64,000 nt of DNA from JANNSX01 sp046348995 (GCA_046348995.1 JAXMDB010000001.1:558001-622000), one strand, 5' to 3'; shown: positions 13,100 to 22,250, counted from the stretch's first letter. The notes: generated by a model from the sequence alone, not told the origin. Numbers and translations: made by a program.

Positions 13100-14036
13100 T
13101 TATGTTGATGCTGTTTTTGTCTGCCAGGGTGTGCCGCGCTGGACGACTGTGTTTGCGTAGACGAGGAGCTTTCTGGCGCAGGCGACGAGGGCGGATTTGT
13201 GGGTTCGGCCGCGGGCGGTGAGGCGGGCGTAGAGGTCGATGAGGGCCGTGTTCCAGTGGAATGCGGCGGGGAAGGCTGCGGCGTAGAGGAGCGGCGCAGG
13301 CGCGCGCGTCCACCGGCGATGTGGCGATGGCCGTTGTGCTTGCCACTGTCGTCGTCGAAGGGGGCGAGGCCAGCCAGCGCTGCCGCCTCTCGCGCGAGAT
13401 CTCGCCGAGCTCGGGCATGCGGATGACGAGGGCGAGGGCGGTCCGCTCGCCGATGCCGGGGATCGAGCGGACGAGGTCGAGGCGGCGCGCCAGGTCGGGG
13501 CTCGCTTTGAGCTCGGCGGCAAGTTGCTTCTTCTCGGCTTTGAGGAGATCGCGGAAGGCAACGATGTGCTTGCGGATATCGGCTTGATTCGGGGTCTCGC
13601 GTGTGCTCGAGACGGCCCTGGAAGCGGACGATGTCCTCCTCGATCTGCTCGATGTAGGTGAGGTGGGAAGCGAGCTTTGCGAGGCGTTTATCAGGGGCTT
13701 TGCGGGCTTTCAGCCGGGCGGCGCACTGGGCGATGAGGCGGGCGTCGAGGCGATCGTTCTTGGCCCGCTTGAGGGTGTAGCGGGCGAAGGCCTTGACCTG
13801 CATGGGCTGGAGATGGAGGACGGTGAGGCCTTGGTCTCTGAGATGGGCGAGGACGCCTTGCTCGTAGCCGCCGGAGGCTTCGATGGCGGCGCGGCGGACG
13901 TTGTTGGCTTTGAGGAAGCGGGCGATCTGGCGCCAGCCTTCGGGCGAGTTGTCGGCTTTGGGGTTTTGTCGGAGGTATCGAGGGCGACATCGAGGAATGT
14001 TTGCGTATCGATGTCGGTGGTGGTAGATTGGCGCAT
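13100..14036 (-). pseudogene. Decayed IS110-family transposase
   Basis: Pieces of one IS110 transposase follow each other in order but in different frames. They are the start MRQSTTTDIDTQTFLDVALD (from 14036), then VRRAAIEASGGYEQGVLAHL and ARYTLKRAKNDRLDARLIAQ, then MPELGEIS, then AALAGLAPFDDDSGKHNGHR, and the C-terminal LLYAAAFPAAFHWN with KLLVYANTVVQRGTPWQ (ending at 13100). At least four frameshifts separate them, so it cannot make a full transposase. IS110 elements lack terminal inverted repeats, and none were found. It lies just after the CHAD gene on the opposite strand. Confidence 0.85.
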
Positions 14037-14239
14037 CTTCGTCGTCCTGCCTTGTTAGCGAACCTGAAAGTTCGGCAACCATGCGGGCCAGATGAAGACA
14101 CTGGTGCGATCGAGCTACGAAGCAGCCAGAAGCGGCTCAGGGCGACACGATCGATCACCAGCGGCTCTGCCGCGGATGGCCGTCTGCGGCAGAGCGTTCC
14201 TTTGAGGAACGGCGTGAGAATAGCAGAGGTTGATATAAC
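14037..14239. other. Intergenic stretch right of the IS110 remnant
   Basis: About 200 bases without a supported gene. It probably includes the right end of the IS110 element (up to about 14100). A short arm pair CTCTGCCGC / GCGGCAGAG (near 14163 and 14187) is visible. Confidence 0.35.
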
Positions 14240-14328
14240 AGGGCGGACTGAGCCCGGACTTGATCCGGGCGAAGTCCGCCGCCGCACGTGCACGATACGG
14301 CGGACTTCGCTTGGGCTCAGTCCGCCCT
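14240..14328. repeat. Long foldback repeat (AGGGCGGACTGAGCCC arms)
   Basis: An 89-bp foldback with perfect 16-bp outer arms (14240-14255 and 14313-14328) and perfect 13-bp inner arms GCGAAGTCCGCCG (14269-14281) and its complement (14298-14310). A diverged relative is present at 34356-34447, so it belongs to a dispersed family. Confidence 0.85.
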
Positions 14329-14342
14329 CGAGCTATTCCCCG

Positions 14343-14390
14343 CTACCGGAACACTGGCTCGTCGAACGATCTGAGCTTCCTCGAATGCAG
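14343..14390 (-). pseudogene. Duplicated 3' tail of amn (15 codons plus stop)
   Basis: On the minus strand these bases read LHSRKLRSFDEPVFR and a TAG stop. The intact amn gene ends LHSRKLRSFDEPAFR-TAG, so 14 of 15 residues and the stop match. The fossil tail sits about 400 bases beyond the real amn stop, on the far side of two MITE-like repeats. Confidence 0.85.
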
Positions 14391-14396
14391 TGATCC

Positions 14397-14542
14397 GTAG
14401 GGCGCAAAGCGGTTGAGCGTATGCGCCGCGTCCGGGCGACATCCGGGCCGTCTTCCTCCCGCTCGCGTGAACGAGCGTCCTCGCCGGCCGGGGCGTGCTC
14501 GCTGGCGCGGCGCAATACGCCCGACGGGCTATTGCGCCCTAC
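14397..14542. repeat. MITE-like element, copy A (146 bp)
   Basis: Ends GTAGGGCGCAA... and ...TATTGCGCCCTAC form terminal inverted repeats of roughly 36 bases with few mismatches. The interior (CTTCCTCCCGCTCGCG, GCGTCCTCGCCGGCCGGGGC) is nearly identical to copy B. No coding capacity is apparent. Confidence 0.8.
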
Positions 14543-14583
14543 GGTTCGAGGTCGCGCCCGCCTACCGAAACGCCTCCAAGTGC

Positions 14584-14732
14584 GTAGGGCGCAATAGCGG
14601 TTGAGCGTATTGCGCCGCGTCCGGGCGACGACCAGGCAGTCTTCCTCCCGCTCGCGCAAACGAGCGTCCTCGCCGGCCGGGGCGTGCTCGCTGGCGCGGC
14701 GCAATACGCCCGATGGGGCTATTGCGCCCGAC
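14584..14732. repeat. MITE-like element, copy B (149 bp)
   Basis: A second copy with the same terminal inverted repeats, starting 187 bases after copy A. Each copy is followed by a related 32-base segment (beginning GGTTC, ending near GAAACGCC or GAACGCC). The segment after copy B runs into the real amn stop codon. Confidence 0.8.
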
Positions 14733-14751
14733 GGTTCAACGTCGCGCTCGC

Positions 14752-16230
14752 CTACCTGAACGCCGGCTCGTCGAACGAGCGGAGCTTGCGCGAATGCAGC
14801 CGCTCGGAGCCACCTTCACGTAAGCCCCGGATCGCCTCCAAGCCGATTGCCAGATGCTGGTCGATGCGCTGGCGGTAGAAGGCGTTCGCCATGCCGCGGA
14901 GCTTGATCTCGCCGTGCAGCGGCTTGTCGGAGACGCACAAAAGCGTGCCGTAGGGCACGCGGAAGCGGAAACCGTTGGCCGCGATCGTCGCGCTCTCCAT
15001 GTCGATGGCGATGGCGCGGCTCTGGTTGAAGCGCATGTAGCGGTGATCGTGACCGAGCTCCCAGTTGCGATCATCGGTCGTCACCACGGTCCCCGTGCGC
15101 ATGCGCGTCTTGAGGCCATCGCCGTGCAAGCCCGTCACCTGCGCGACGGCATTCTGTAGCGCCACCTGCACCTCCGCGATCGGCGGCACCGGCACCCAGA
15201 CCGGCAGGTCCTTGTCGAGCACGTGGTCGTCGCGGACATAAGCGTGCGCCAGCACGTAGTCGCCGAGCTGCTGGGAGCGTCGCAAGCCGCCGCAATGGCC
15301 GATCATCAGCCAGCAATGCGGGCGCAGCACCGCCAGATGGTCGGTGATGGTTTTGGCATTCGAGGGTCCGACGCCGATGTTGACGAGGCTGACGCCGAGC
15401 CGGTCCTCGCGCACCAGATGATAGGCCGGCATCTGCGCCTTGGAATCGCGGTCCCAGCCGGGGGGGAGCGCATCGCCCGGGCCGAGCACGCGGTTGTCCG
15501 GCAGCACGACGGCGCTGTAGCCGTCGCGCCCGCGTTTGAGCGTGGCGGCCGCCGTTTCGACGAACGCGGTCACGTAGCGGTGGTAGTTCGTGAACAACAC
15601 GAAGCGCTGGAAGTGCGCCGGATCGGTCGCGGTGTAGTGAAAGATCCGCTGCAGCGCCAAGTCGACGCGCTCGGCCGAGAACAGGGAGAGCGGCAGCGGC
15701 TCGCCCGGCTGCGGGCGGAAGGCGCCGTTGGGGACCGCATCGTCGATGGTCACGAGATTGGGCAGCGTGAAGGAGCGCGCCAAAGCCCGCATATCGTCGA
15801 TCGAGAGGTCGGCGGTCGATTCCTCGATGACGAAGGGGAGAGGAATCGGTCGCGCGCTCGGGCCGACCGTCACGGGCAGCTGGTGATAGGCGATCAGCCG
15901 CTCGATCTGCGCGCGGTAATAGTCGGCGAAGATGTCGGGGCGGGTGAGCGTCGTCGCGTAGGTGCCTGGGTAGGCAAGCGTGCCCCAGGAGGGACGGGCG
16001 TCGTAGACGAGGTGCTCGGCATCGACGGTGAGGCTCAAGCACGGGTAGACGGCCTGCTTGAGGGCCTCGGGCGTCGTGCCGGTGCGTGTGAACTGCTCGA
16101 ACGCCGCCCGGATCAGGCTCGTGCTCTGCCTATAGATGGCGGTCGCACGGGCGAGCGCCGGCTCGGCGTTGGTGAACGTCTCAGGCGTCGTCAGGTCGGG
16201 CAATCGGGTCGCCTCCACGCGCGGGGCCAT
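14752..16230 (-). CDS. amn: AMP nucleosidase
   Basis: A 492-residue cytoplasmic enzyme that splits AMP into adenine and ribose 5-phosphate. It has the N-terminal Amn-specific domain (TYATTLTRPDIFADYYRAQIERL, VIEESTADLSIDDM) and a C-terminal nucleoside-phosphorylase-like catalytic domain. The latter carries SLVNIGVGPSNAKTITDHLA, LMIGHCGGLR and AIDMESATIAANGFRFRVPY, where the Met-Glu-Ser segment contacts ribose. The length is typical of the family. Its 3' end abuts the MITE-like repeats, and a second copy of its last 15 codons lies beyond them. The opposite-strand frames in this region are shadows. Confidence 0.93.
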   Translation of the reverse strand: MAPRVEATRLPDLTTPETFTNAEPALARATAIYRQSTSLIRAAFEQFTRTGTTPEALKQAVYPCLSLTVDAEHLVYDARPSWGTLAYPGTYATTLTRPDIFADYYRAQIERLIAYHQLPVTVGPSARPIPLPFVIEESTADLSIDDMRALARSFTLPNLVTIDDAVPNGAFRPQPGEPLPLSLFSAERVDLALQRIFHYTATDPAHFQRFVLFTNYHRYVTAFVETAAATLKRGRDGYSAVVLPDNRVLGPGDALPPGWDRDSKAQMPAYHLVREDRLGVSLVNIGVGPSNAKTITDHLAVLRPHCWLMIGHCGGLRRSQQLGDYVLAHAYVRDDHVLDKDLPVWVPVPPIAEVQVALQNAVAQVTGLHGDGLKTRMRTGTVVTTDDRNWELGHDHRYMRFNQSRAIAIDMESATIAANGFRFRVPYGTLLCVSDKPLHGEIKLRGMANAFYRQRIDQHLAIGLEAIRGLREGGSERLHSRKLRSFDEPAFR

Positions 16231-16301
16231 CGTCGAATCGATGCTAGCGGCGAATTGCGACCATCAAAGCACGGCCGCGGCCGGGCTCCAACGAGGCGTT
16301 C

Positions 16302-16745
16302 TCAAGCCGGGCCGCCGCGGGCCTCGAGCGTGACGTCGACGTTGCCGCGGGTCGCGTGCGAGTAGGGGCAGATGTTCTCGTGCGCTTCGCGGGCCAGGGC
16401 CTCGAGGTCGGCTTGGGCGAGATTGGGTGCTGCGGCGGTCAGCTTGACGGCGAGCGCAAAGCCCGTCGGCTGGCGAGGACCGATGGAGACATCGGCCGTG
16501 ACGGCGAGACCGGAGACATCCGCCTTGCGCTGGCGGGCGACGTATTCGATCGCGCCGCAGAAGCAGGCGGCGTAGCCGGCTGCGAACAGGTGCTCGGGCG
16601 TCGCCGTATTCGGCCGGCCCGGGCCGCCCATGGACTTTGGTACCGACAAGTCCGCACGCACCGTGCCGTCGCTCGATTCGGTATGGCCGTTGCGCCCGCC
16701 GGTTGCGGTGGCGGAGGCGGTAAAGAGCGGCTGGATGCGGTCCAT
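16302..16745 (-). CDS. ohr: Organic hydroperoxide resistance protein (Ohr/OsmC family)
   Basis: A 147-residue thiol peroxidase that reduces organic hydroperoxides. The peroxidatic cysteine is in AAGYAACFCGAIEYVA and the resolving cysteine in ENICPYSHATRGNVDVTL, as in Ohr proteins. GRPNTATPEHLFAAGYAACF is the family signature. No ohrR (MarR-type) regulator is adjacent and no clear OhrR palindrome was found upstream. It is divergent from hemH. Confidence 0.92.
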   Translation of the reverse strand: MDRIQPLFTASATATGGRNGHTESSDGTVRADLSVPKSMGGPGRPNTATPEHLFAAGYAACFCGAIEYVARQRKADVSGLAVTADVSIGPRQPTGFALAVKLTAAAPNLAQADLEALAREAHENICPYSHATRGNVDVTLEARGGPA

Positions 16746-16905
16746 GGGATCACCTCGGGGGGAGTGAAAGCTTTGCCGTATCTCTCAAGACGCGGAAGCC
16801 GGGGGCCGGGTTCCGTGCGACAGCGGACTCGAGGGGGCTTGCGCGGATGATCCGATCATGGTTGCGCTCGTATATTGGCCCTCCGGCCCTTCGATGAGGA
16901 ACGCG

Positions 16906-17997
16906 ATGCCGCCGACCGCCGCGACCACGAGAGCACCTGCGAACCCCGCGCATTGGCCGCCGGAGCATCCGCCCGTCGCGCATGGGCGCATCGGCGTGCT
17001 GCTCGTCAACCTGGGCACCCCCGACGGCACGGACTATTGGTCGATGCGGCGCTACCTCAAGGAGTTTCTTTCCGATTCCCGCGTCATCGAGTGGCGCAAG
17101 CTCTACTGGTGGCCGATCCTCAACGGCATCGTGCTCCAGCGGCGGCCGCAGCGCTCGGGCAAGCTCTACGAGAGCATCTGGAACAAGGAGCGCAACGAGA
17201 GCCCGCTCCGCACGACGACACGCAGCCAGGCCGAGCTCCTCGCGCCGCGCTTGCAGGACCTCTCTCCCGACATCGTCGTCGACTGGGCCATGCGCTACGG
17301 CAATCCGCCGATCAAGGAGCGGCTCGAGCATCTGGTCGCGCAAGGCTGCGAGCGCGTGCTCGTCTTCCCGCTCTATCCCCAGTACAGCGCGTCGACGACC
17401 GCGACCGTCAACGACAAGACGTTCGAGGCCATGATGACGATGCGCTGGCAGCCGGCGCTCAGGACCGTGCCGCCCTATCACGACGACCCCGTCTATATCG
17501 ACGCGCTGGCGCGATCGCTAACGCGCCAGCTCGGCGCGCTCGGCTGGGTGCCCGAGGTGGTGCTCGCCTCCTATCACGGCATCCCGCAGTCCTATTTCGA
17601 CAAGGGCGATCCCTACCACTGCCACTGCATGAAGACGACGCGACTCCTGCGGGAGCGACTCGGCTGGGAGGCGGATCGCTTGCGCACGACCTTCCAGTCG
17701 CGCTTCGGGCCGGAGGAGTGGATCAAGCCCTACACCGACGAGACGGTGCGGACACTGGCGGAATCGGGCGTCAAGCGCATCGCCATCCTCAATCCGGGCT
17801 TCGTCGCCGATTGTCTGGAAACGCTCGAGGAGATCGCCGTCGGCAGCGCCGAGATCTTTCATCACGCGGGCGGCGAGAAGTTCCACCACATCGCCTGTCT
17901 CAACGACAGCGTGGAGGGGATCGACGTCATCGAGGCGGCGGTGAGGCGGGAGGTGAAAGGCTGGACCCCGGCCTCTTGCGAAGACCGGGGTCCATGA
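16906..17997 (+). CDS. hemH: Ferrochelatase
   Basis: Inserts Fe(II) into protoporphyrin IX, the last step of protoheme synthesis, at the inner membrane. The 363-residue product shows GVLLVNLGTPDGTDYWSMRR, the signature LASYHGIPQSYFDKGDPYHC with the metal-site His, and the C-terminal NPGFVADCLETLEEIAVGSAE with the conserved Glu. The ATG at 16906 is preferred because GAGGAA sits just before it; an ATG at 16894 or 16858 is also in frame. The end overlaps a strong hairpin and faces the convergent L,D-transpeptidase. Confidence 0.95.
   Translation: MPPTAATTRAPANPAHWPPEHPPVAHGRIGVLLVNLGTPDGTDYWSMRRYLKEFLSDSRVIEWRKLYWWPILNGIVLQRRPQRSGKLYESIWNKERNESPLRTTTRSQAELLAPRLQDLSPDIVVDWAMRYGNPPIKERLEHLVAQGCERVLVFPLYPQYSASTTATVNDKTFEAMMTMRWQPALRTVPPYHDDPVYIDALARSLTRQLGALGWVPEVVLASYHGIPQSYFDKGDPYHCHCMKTTRLLRERLGWEADRLRTTFQSRFGPEEWIKPYTDETVRTLAESGVKRIAILNPGFVADCLETLEEIAVGSAEIFHHAGGEKFHHIACLNDSVEGIDVIEAAVRREVKGWTPASCEDRGP
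17963..17993. terminator. Hairpin at the end of hemH, possible terminator
   Basis: Perfect 9-bp arms GGACCCCGG (17963-17971) and CCGGGGTCC (17985-17993) overlap the last codons of hemH. There is no T-run on either side, so termination is an inference from its position between convergent genes. Confidence 0.4.
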
Positions 17998-18048
17998 GCG
18001 ACGTTCCGGGCACTACGTGGTCCGTCGCTAGCTCGGCGATGAGGCGTC

Positions 18049-18732
18049 TCAGAAGACGAGGTCGGCGACCGTCTGCTTGCGCTTCTTCTTTTTCTTGGAC
18101 GGCTTGAAGGAGACGTAGCCGTCCTGCATTTGCTGGTTCTTGATCGCGATCTCGAGCTTCTTCTTCGCCTTCTCCTTGGCGTAGAGACCCGGGTTCACCG
18201 GCTTCGGCTTCGCGGGCACCTTGTGGGCTGAGGCGAGCGAGTTCGTCACGACGACGGTCGTGCCGACGCGGGCGCGATTGTAGAGATCCTTGACGTCCTT
18301 GTTGTACATCCGGATGCAGCCGTTCGAGACGGCCTGGCCGATCGACCAGGCGGCCGGCGTGCCGTGGATGCGGTAGAGCGTGGCGCCCAGATACATCGCC
18401 CGCTCGCCCAACGGATTGTCGGGACCGCCGGGCACGACCTCGGCCGCCGGATCGTCGGGGTTGAGCCAGCTCGGGTTCTTCTCTTTGCGCGAGATGCGGG
18501 TCTTGCCGGTCCACACCTGCGCGGTGCGGCCGATGGCGACCGGATAGCTCACGGCCTTGCCCTTGCCGAGCACGTAGTAGAGCCTGCGATCCTTGTTGAC
18601 GATGACGATCGTGCCGGCGGCCTGGCCGCCACCGAACTTCACGACCTTGCCGGCGAGTGCCGTCACCGACGACAACGCTAGAGCCAGAATGGACACCGCG
18701 ATCGGAGCCGCGAGCCGGGCAGAAAGACGCAT
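18049..18732 (-). CDS. L,D-transpeptidase (YkuD/ErfK domain), copy 3, with basic tail
   Basis: A 227-residue exported transpeptidase. It has a signal peptide (LAAPIAVSILALALSSVTALA), the domain start TIVIVNKDRRLYYVLGKG, and active-site motifs RIHGT and SNGCIRMYNKDV. It differs from the other two copies by a C-terminal extension rich in Lys ending SKKKKKRKQTVADLVF, which could bind anionic wall polymers. GGAGGTGTT precedes the ATG. It is monocistronic and convergent with hemH. Confidence 0.92.
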   Translation of the reverse strand: MRLSARLAAPIAVSILALALSSVTALAGKVVKFGGGQAAGTIVIVNKDRRLYYVLGKGKAVSYPVAIGRTAQVWTGKTRISRKEKNPSWLNPDDPAAEVVPGGPDNPLGERAMYLGATLYRIHGTPAAWSIGQAVSNGCIRMYNKDVKDLYNRARVGTTVVVTNSLASAHKVPAKPKPVNPGLYAKEKAKKKLEIAIKNQQMQDGYVSFKPSKKKKKRKQTVADLVF

Positions 18733-18964
18733 AACACCTCCTCACCAGCCCCCTTCGCGAGGCCGACGCTGTGACATGTGAGAGTGATGCCGCGGGGGGC
18801 GGCGACGAAGGATGCGAAGGAAACTAATACGTTAATCCGCTGAATAAAACCAAAATATGAGCTTGCGGCATCGTGTCGGCGTGGCGGCCGGCAAGCCGTT
18901 GCGGCCCGATTGACAGCAAGGCGCGGATGGCCCGAGGCTCGATCAGCGACCGGGCGGAGGGCAA

Positions 18965-19849
18965 ATGAGCAATCTAACTGTCTGTCTAACCTTCGATTTT
19001 GACGCAATGGCGGGTTGGATCGGCTCCGACCGGACAAATAATCCGAGCATGATTTCGCGCGGCGCCTTCGCGGCCGTGGCGGTGCCCCGGGTGCTGCGGG
19101 TGCTGCGCATGGCAGGTGTGCCGGCAAGCTTTGCCGTGCCCGGGCACACGGCGCTCGCCTTCCCCGATCTCGTCGCCCAAATCCGCGAGGACGGCCACGA
19201 GCTCGTGCATCACGGCTGGGGGCACGAGAACCCGGCCGAGTTCGACGAGGCGGGCGAGCGTGCGATCCTGGAGAAGGGTATCCGGGCGATCGAGAAGGCC
19301 GCGGGCGTCAGGCCCTACGGCTACCGGTCGCCGGCCTGGGATCTGAGCCCCAAAACCCTCGATCTGCTGCGGGAGTACGGCTTCATTTACGACAGCAGCT
19401 GCATGGCGCACGACTATCGCGCCTACTATCTGCGCACCGGCGATCGCTGGTCGCGCGAGGAGCCGTACGTCTTCGGCACGCTCACCGATCTCGTCGAGCT
19501 TCCGGTCTACTGGGGTCTCGATGACTATCCCTACTTCGAGTACAGCTTCGGCTCCGGCGGCGGCTTGCGCGAGCCTGAAGCCGTCGAGCGGCAATGGATC
19601 GCCGAGTTCGAGCATGCGCTGGCGCACGAGCCGGGCGGCATCTTCATGCTGACCTTCCACCCCGAGTTCATCGGCCGCGGTGCTCGCATCCATCTGCTCG
19701 AGCGCCTGATCGCACGTATCAAGCAATCGAGTGGCGTGCGCTTTTCGACGATGGGGGACTATGCCCGGGCCTGGAAGGCTGCCAATCCGCTCGCGGAATG
19801 GGCGACAGCCAACCCGCATTTCGCCGGATCGACGGCGATCGAGCTCTGA
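18965..19849 (+). CDS. Polysaccharide deacetylase family protein (NodB-like)
   Basis: A 294-residue metal-dependent carbohydrate esterase 4 type protein. The catalytic-base motif is TFDFDA (residues 9-14) and the metal histidines lie in ELVHHGWGHENP. The pocket motif GYRSPAWDLS and the C-terminal GGIFMLTFHPEFIGR follow. There is no signal peptide. This layout resembles the PuuE/peptidoglycan-deacetylase-like cytosolic group, in which some members act on allantoin or cyclic imides rather than sugars, so the substrate is open. GGCGGAGGGC sits before the ATG. Confidence 0.85.
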   Translation: MSNLTVCLTFDFDAMAGWIGSDRTNNPSMISRGAFAAVAVPRVLRVLRMAGVPASFAVPGHTALAFPDLVAQIREDGHELVHHGWGHENPAEFDEAGERAILEKGIRAIEKAAGVRPYGYRSPAWDLSPKTLDLLREYGFIYDSSCMAHDYRAYYLRTGDRWSREEPYVFGTLTDLVELPVYWGLDDYPYFEYSFGSGGGLREPEAVERQWIAEFEHALAHEPGGIFMLTFHPEFIGRGARIHLLERLIARIKQSSGVRFSTMGDYARAWKAANPLAEWATANPHFAGSTAIEL

Positions 19850-20126
19850 GACGCGGCTCGATCCTGTCCTGCGTCAGCGATGCGGGAGCAGTAGCCCCTC
19901 CACCCCGTCCTGCTGACGAACGTCAGCATCCACGGGAGGGTGCGTCGAGGGCGGGACCGTGCCGAGTGGCGCGATCTCGGATCGCCTCAGGCGTCTCGTG
20001 GATGGTCGCGCCCGCGACCATGACGGCGAGAGCGACGTATGAGACGCCAGGCCTCGCGCTGGGTGCGTCACGGATGATTGCGCAACCGTCGGCGAGCCGA
20101 GCCCGCGTCTGGCGCAGGTGGAGCGG
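19850..20126. other. Intergenic region between convergent genes
   Basis: About 280 bases with no supported gene. An 18-base palindrome TGCTGACG-AA-CGTCAGCA (19911-19928) is the only clear structure. It may end transcription from either side but lacks a T-run. Confidence 0.4.
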
Positions 20127-22250
20127 CTACATCGCGTAGTCGGCTTGCATCGTGTCGTGCACGCCGATGAGCTCGACCGGCAGGCTGTCGCCGAGATAGC
20201 TCAGATCGACGGCCGAAAGATCGACGCCCGGAGGCTCGTCGACGTACGCCGGCTGAACATCAATCTCCGGCGGGAATGCGAACATGTCGCCGTTGCCGTC
20301 GACGATCCAGGACATGCCGGCGAAGTCGAGGACGAGCATCGCGTCCGAGAATTCCATCCGCTCAATATGCGTCAGGCGGTCGATGCCGTCCTGGCCGATC
20401 GAGCCGAGCACGATGGCACCGGAATCGTCGAGCAAGACGTGCGAAACGGTCGTGACGCTGCCGTCGACCTTGATGTCGTACTCGCCGCGACGGCCCGAGA
20501 ACCTGACGGTATCGACATCGTCGTCGTCGCCGGACCGGCTGAGCGCACTGTGGATCTTGATCTGTTCGATGCCGATATCGCCGGCGAGCAGGCTCTGCCC
20601 GAGATCGTCGAGGCTCGTGATCTCGTGGTCGCCGTGACTGCCTTTGCCGCTGTTGTCGACGCTGATGCGGATGGAGAGCGAGAGGTCGCCGTCGATGATG
20701 TCGTTGCCGTGGCCACCTTCCAGGATGTCGCTGCCAGCGCCACCGAGCAGGATGCTGCCGGTCAAGGCGATCTGCTCGCCGCCGCCGATATCGCTCAGGT
20801 AATCGGCGAGTCCGGCGACGATCGCCGCCGACCGGCCGGCATCGGTGTCACCGGTGCCTTCGCTGGCCCGCAGGTGGTCGGCGCCGCCGGAGCCCGATTG
20901 ACCCTCGAAGGAGCGATCCTCGGCGTCGGCTGCAACATGGGCGGTGCTGTAGCTGATCCAGTCGAAGCCGCGTCCGCCGCTCGCCGCCGTGGTGCCGCCA
21001 TCGGCGATGATGAGGTCGTTGCCGTCGCCGCCGGTCGCCGCGAGGTCGCTCGCGCCGAGCACGAGCACGTCGTCGCCGTCGCCGCCGTCGACCTCGGCGC
21101 CGTCGGCACCGGCATCGACGAGATCGTTGCCCGCGCCGCCATCGATATGATCGCGACCGGCGCCGCCCAGGATGAGATCGTTGCCGTCACCGCCCGCGAG
21201 CGTGTCCGACCCGTCGCCGCCCGCGACGACATCGTCGCCCGTGCCGCCGGAGATGTGATCGCTGCCGGCGCTACCGGCGAGGCGATCGTTGCCGCCCTGG
21301 CCGGAAATGGTGTCGTTGCCGTCGCCGCCGGTCAGCGTGTCCGCCTGCTCGCCGCCGATCAGCACGAGATCGAGCGGCGCGGCCTGCGAGACGAGGGCAT
21401 GGCCGTCGTTCGCGATGACCCGGCCATCGAGTCCGAGATGCAGGAACTGGAGCCGCGCATCGACCGCAGGGCCCGACGGCGCATCGTCGTTCGCCGAGGC
21501 CGTGTCGTCCGGGACGCCCACATCGGCGACGGCTGCGCCACTGCTGACGGGTGCCGACGAGTCCGAGTCGTGCGCCGCCGATGGTGCCGCGCCGGGAGCG
21601 GCTGCGACGACGCCCTCGCCCGCCAGGAGGGCCTGTGCCGAGGAGCCTGCAAACCTCAGGTCGATGTCCAGCACGCCGCCATTCCCGGCTGCGTAGGCGC
21701 CCGTCGCATTGAGAAAGTCGAGACGATCGGCGGGCGCGACCTCGGAGGCATCGATCCGTCCGTTCCCGTCGAGATCGGCCGTGCCGAAGGCGAGCATGGC
21801 CGCCGCAGCGTGCTTCTCGGCCTCTGTCGCAGCCTCGAGGATCGCCGGATGGGTGCCGAAGAGGGCGAGGAGCTCGACGGCGCGATCCCCCGACGACAGC
21901 GCGGCGATGACCTCGGCCCAGGTGCCGAGCGGCTTGAAACGCGCGTCGCCGGTGACGGCCAGCATTTGCGCCCGTGCGTCGGCGAGCATCGGCGGCCCGT
22001 CCTGCCGATCCGACTGCGCGAGCGCGCGGGCGGCCGAAAGGAGACGCTCGATGTTCCAGTCGAGCCCTTGCACGTCCTCGGCCGAGGCCGGCGCGGAGCC
22101 GATCGATTCGTCGAGCCAAAGGTTGATGGTCGCAACGTCGTTGGTGGCGAGGATGAGCTTCTGGAGGTGCTCGATGAGCTTGACGAGCGTATCGCCCTCG
22201 CCGGCGCCCTGCTGCATCACCAACGCGACGTCCGACTGAAGGAGGGCCAT
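20127..22250 (-). CDS. RTX-type calcium-binding protein with EF-hand-like motif
   Basis: A protein of about 707 residues. The N-terminal 200 residues are helical and include an EF-hand/dockerin-like loop (DLDGNGRIDASEV). The middle (about 320-440) has many GGxGxDxUx nonapeptides such as GGDGNDTISGQGGNDRLAG. The C-terminus is unlike classic RTX ends, finishing QADYAM. Such proteins are secreted by type I systems through a C-terminal signal and fold on binding calcium outside the cell. No ABC/MFP/TolC secretion genes are nearby. GTG at 22262 is an alternative start. The function beyond calcium binding is unknown. A second RTX protein is at 45297-46883. Confidence 0.82.
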   Translation of the reverse strand: MALLQSDVALVMQQGAGEGDTLVKLIEHLQKLILATNDVATINLWLDESIGSAPASAEDVQGLDWNIERLLSAARALAQSDRQDGPPMLADARAQMLAVTGDARFKPLGTWAEVIAALSSGDRAVELLALFGTHPAILEAATEAEKHAAAAMLAFGTADLDGNGRIDASEVAPADRLDFLNATGAYAAGNGGVLDIDLRFAGSSAQALLAGEGVVAAAPGAAPSAAHDSDSSAPVSSGAAVADVGVPDDTASANDDAPSGPAVDARLQFLHLGLDGRVIANDGHALVSQAAPLDLVLIGGEQADTLTGGDGNDTISGQGGNDRLAGSAGSDHISGGTGDDVVAGGDGSDTLAGGDGNDLILGGAGRDHIDGGAGNDLVDAGADGAEVDGGDGDDVLVLGASDLAATGGDGNDLIIADGGTTAASGGRGFDWISYSTAHVAADAEDRSFEGQSGSGGADHLRASEGTGDTDAGRSAAIVAGLADYLSDIGGGEQIALTGSILLGGAGSDILEGGHGNDIIDGDLSLSIRISVDNSGKGSHGDHEITSLDDLGQSLLAGDIGIEQIKIHSALSRSGDDDDVDTVRFSGRRGEYDIKVDGSVTTVSHVLLDDSGAIVLGSIGQDGIDRLTHIERMEFSDAMLVLDFAGMSWIVDGNGDMFAFPPEIDVQPAYVDEPPGVDLSAVDLSYLGDSLPVELIGVHDTMQADYAM

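Noticed and set aside
12919..14082. A 387-codon minus-strand frame as one intact transposase gene
   Set aside because: Only parts of it match IS110. It runs out of frame several times and extends into the CHAD gene. The element is decayed.
14240..14732. CRISPR array
   Set aside because: There are only two long imperfect units with internal inverted repeats and no short regular direct repeats with unique spacers, and no cas genes are nearby.
19874..20071. Small minus-strand gene of about 65 codons between the deacetylase and RTX genes
   Set aside because: There is no signal peptide or family match, Arg/Ser/Pro-rich shadow-like composition, and no convincing ribosome-binding site.
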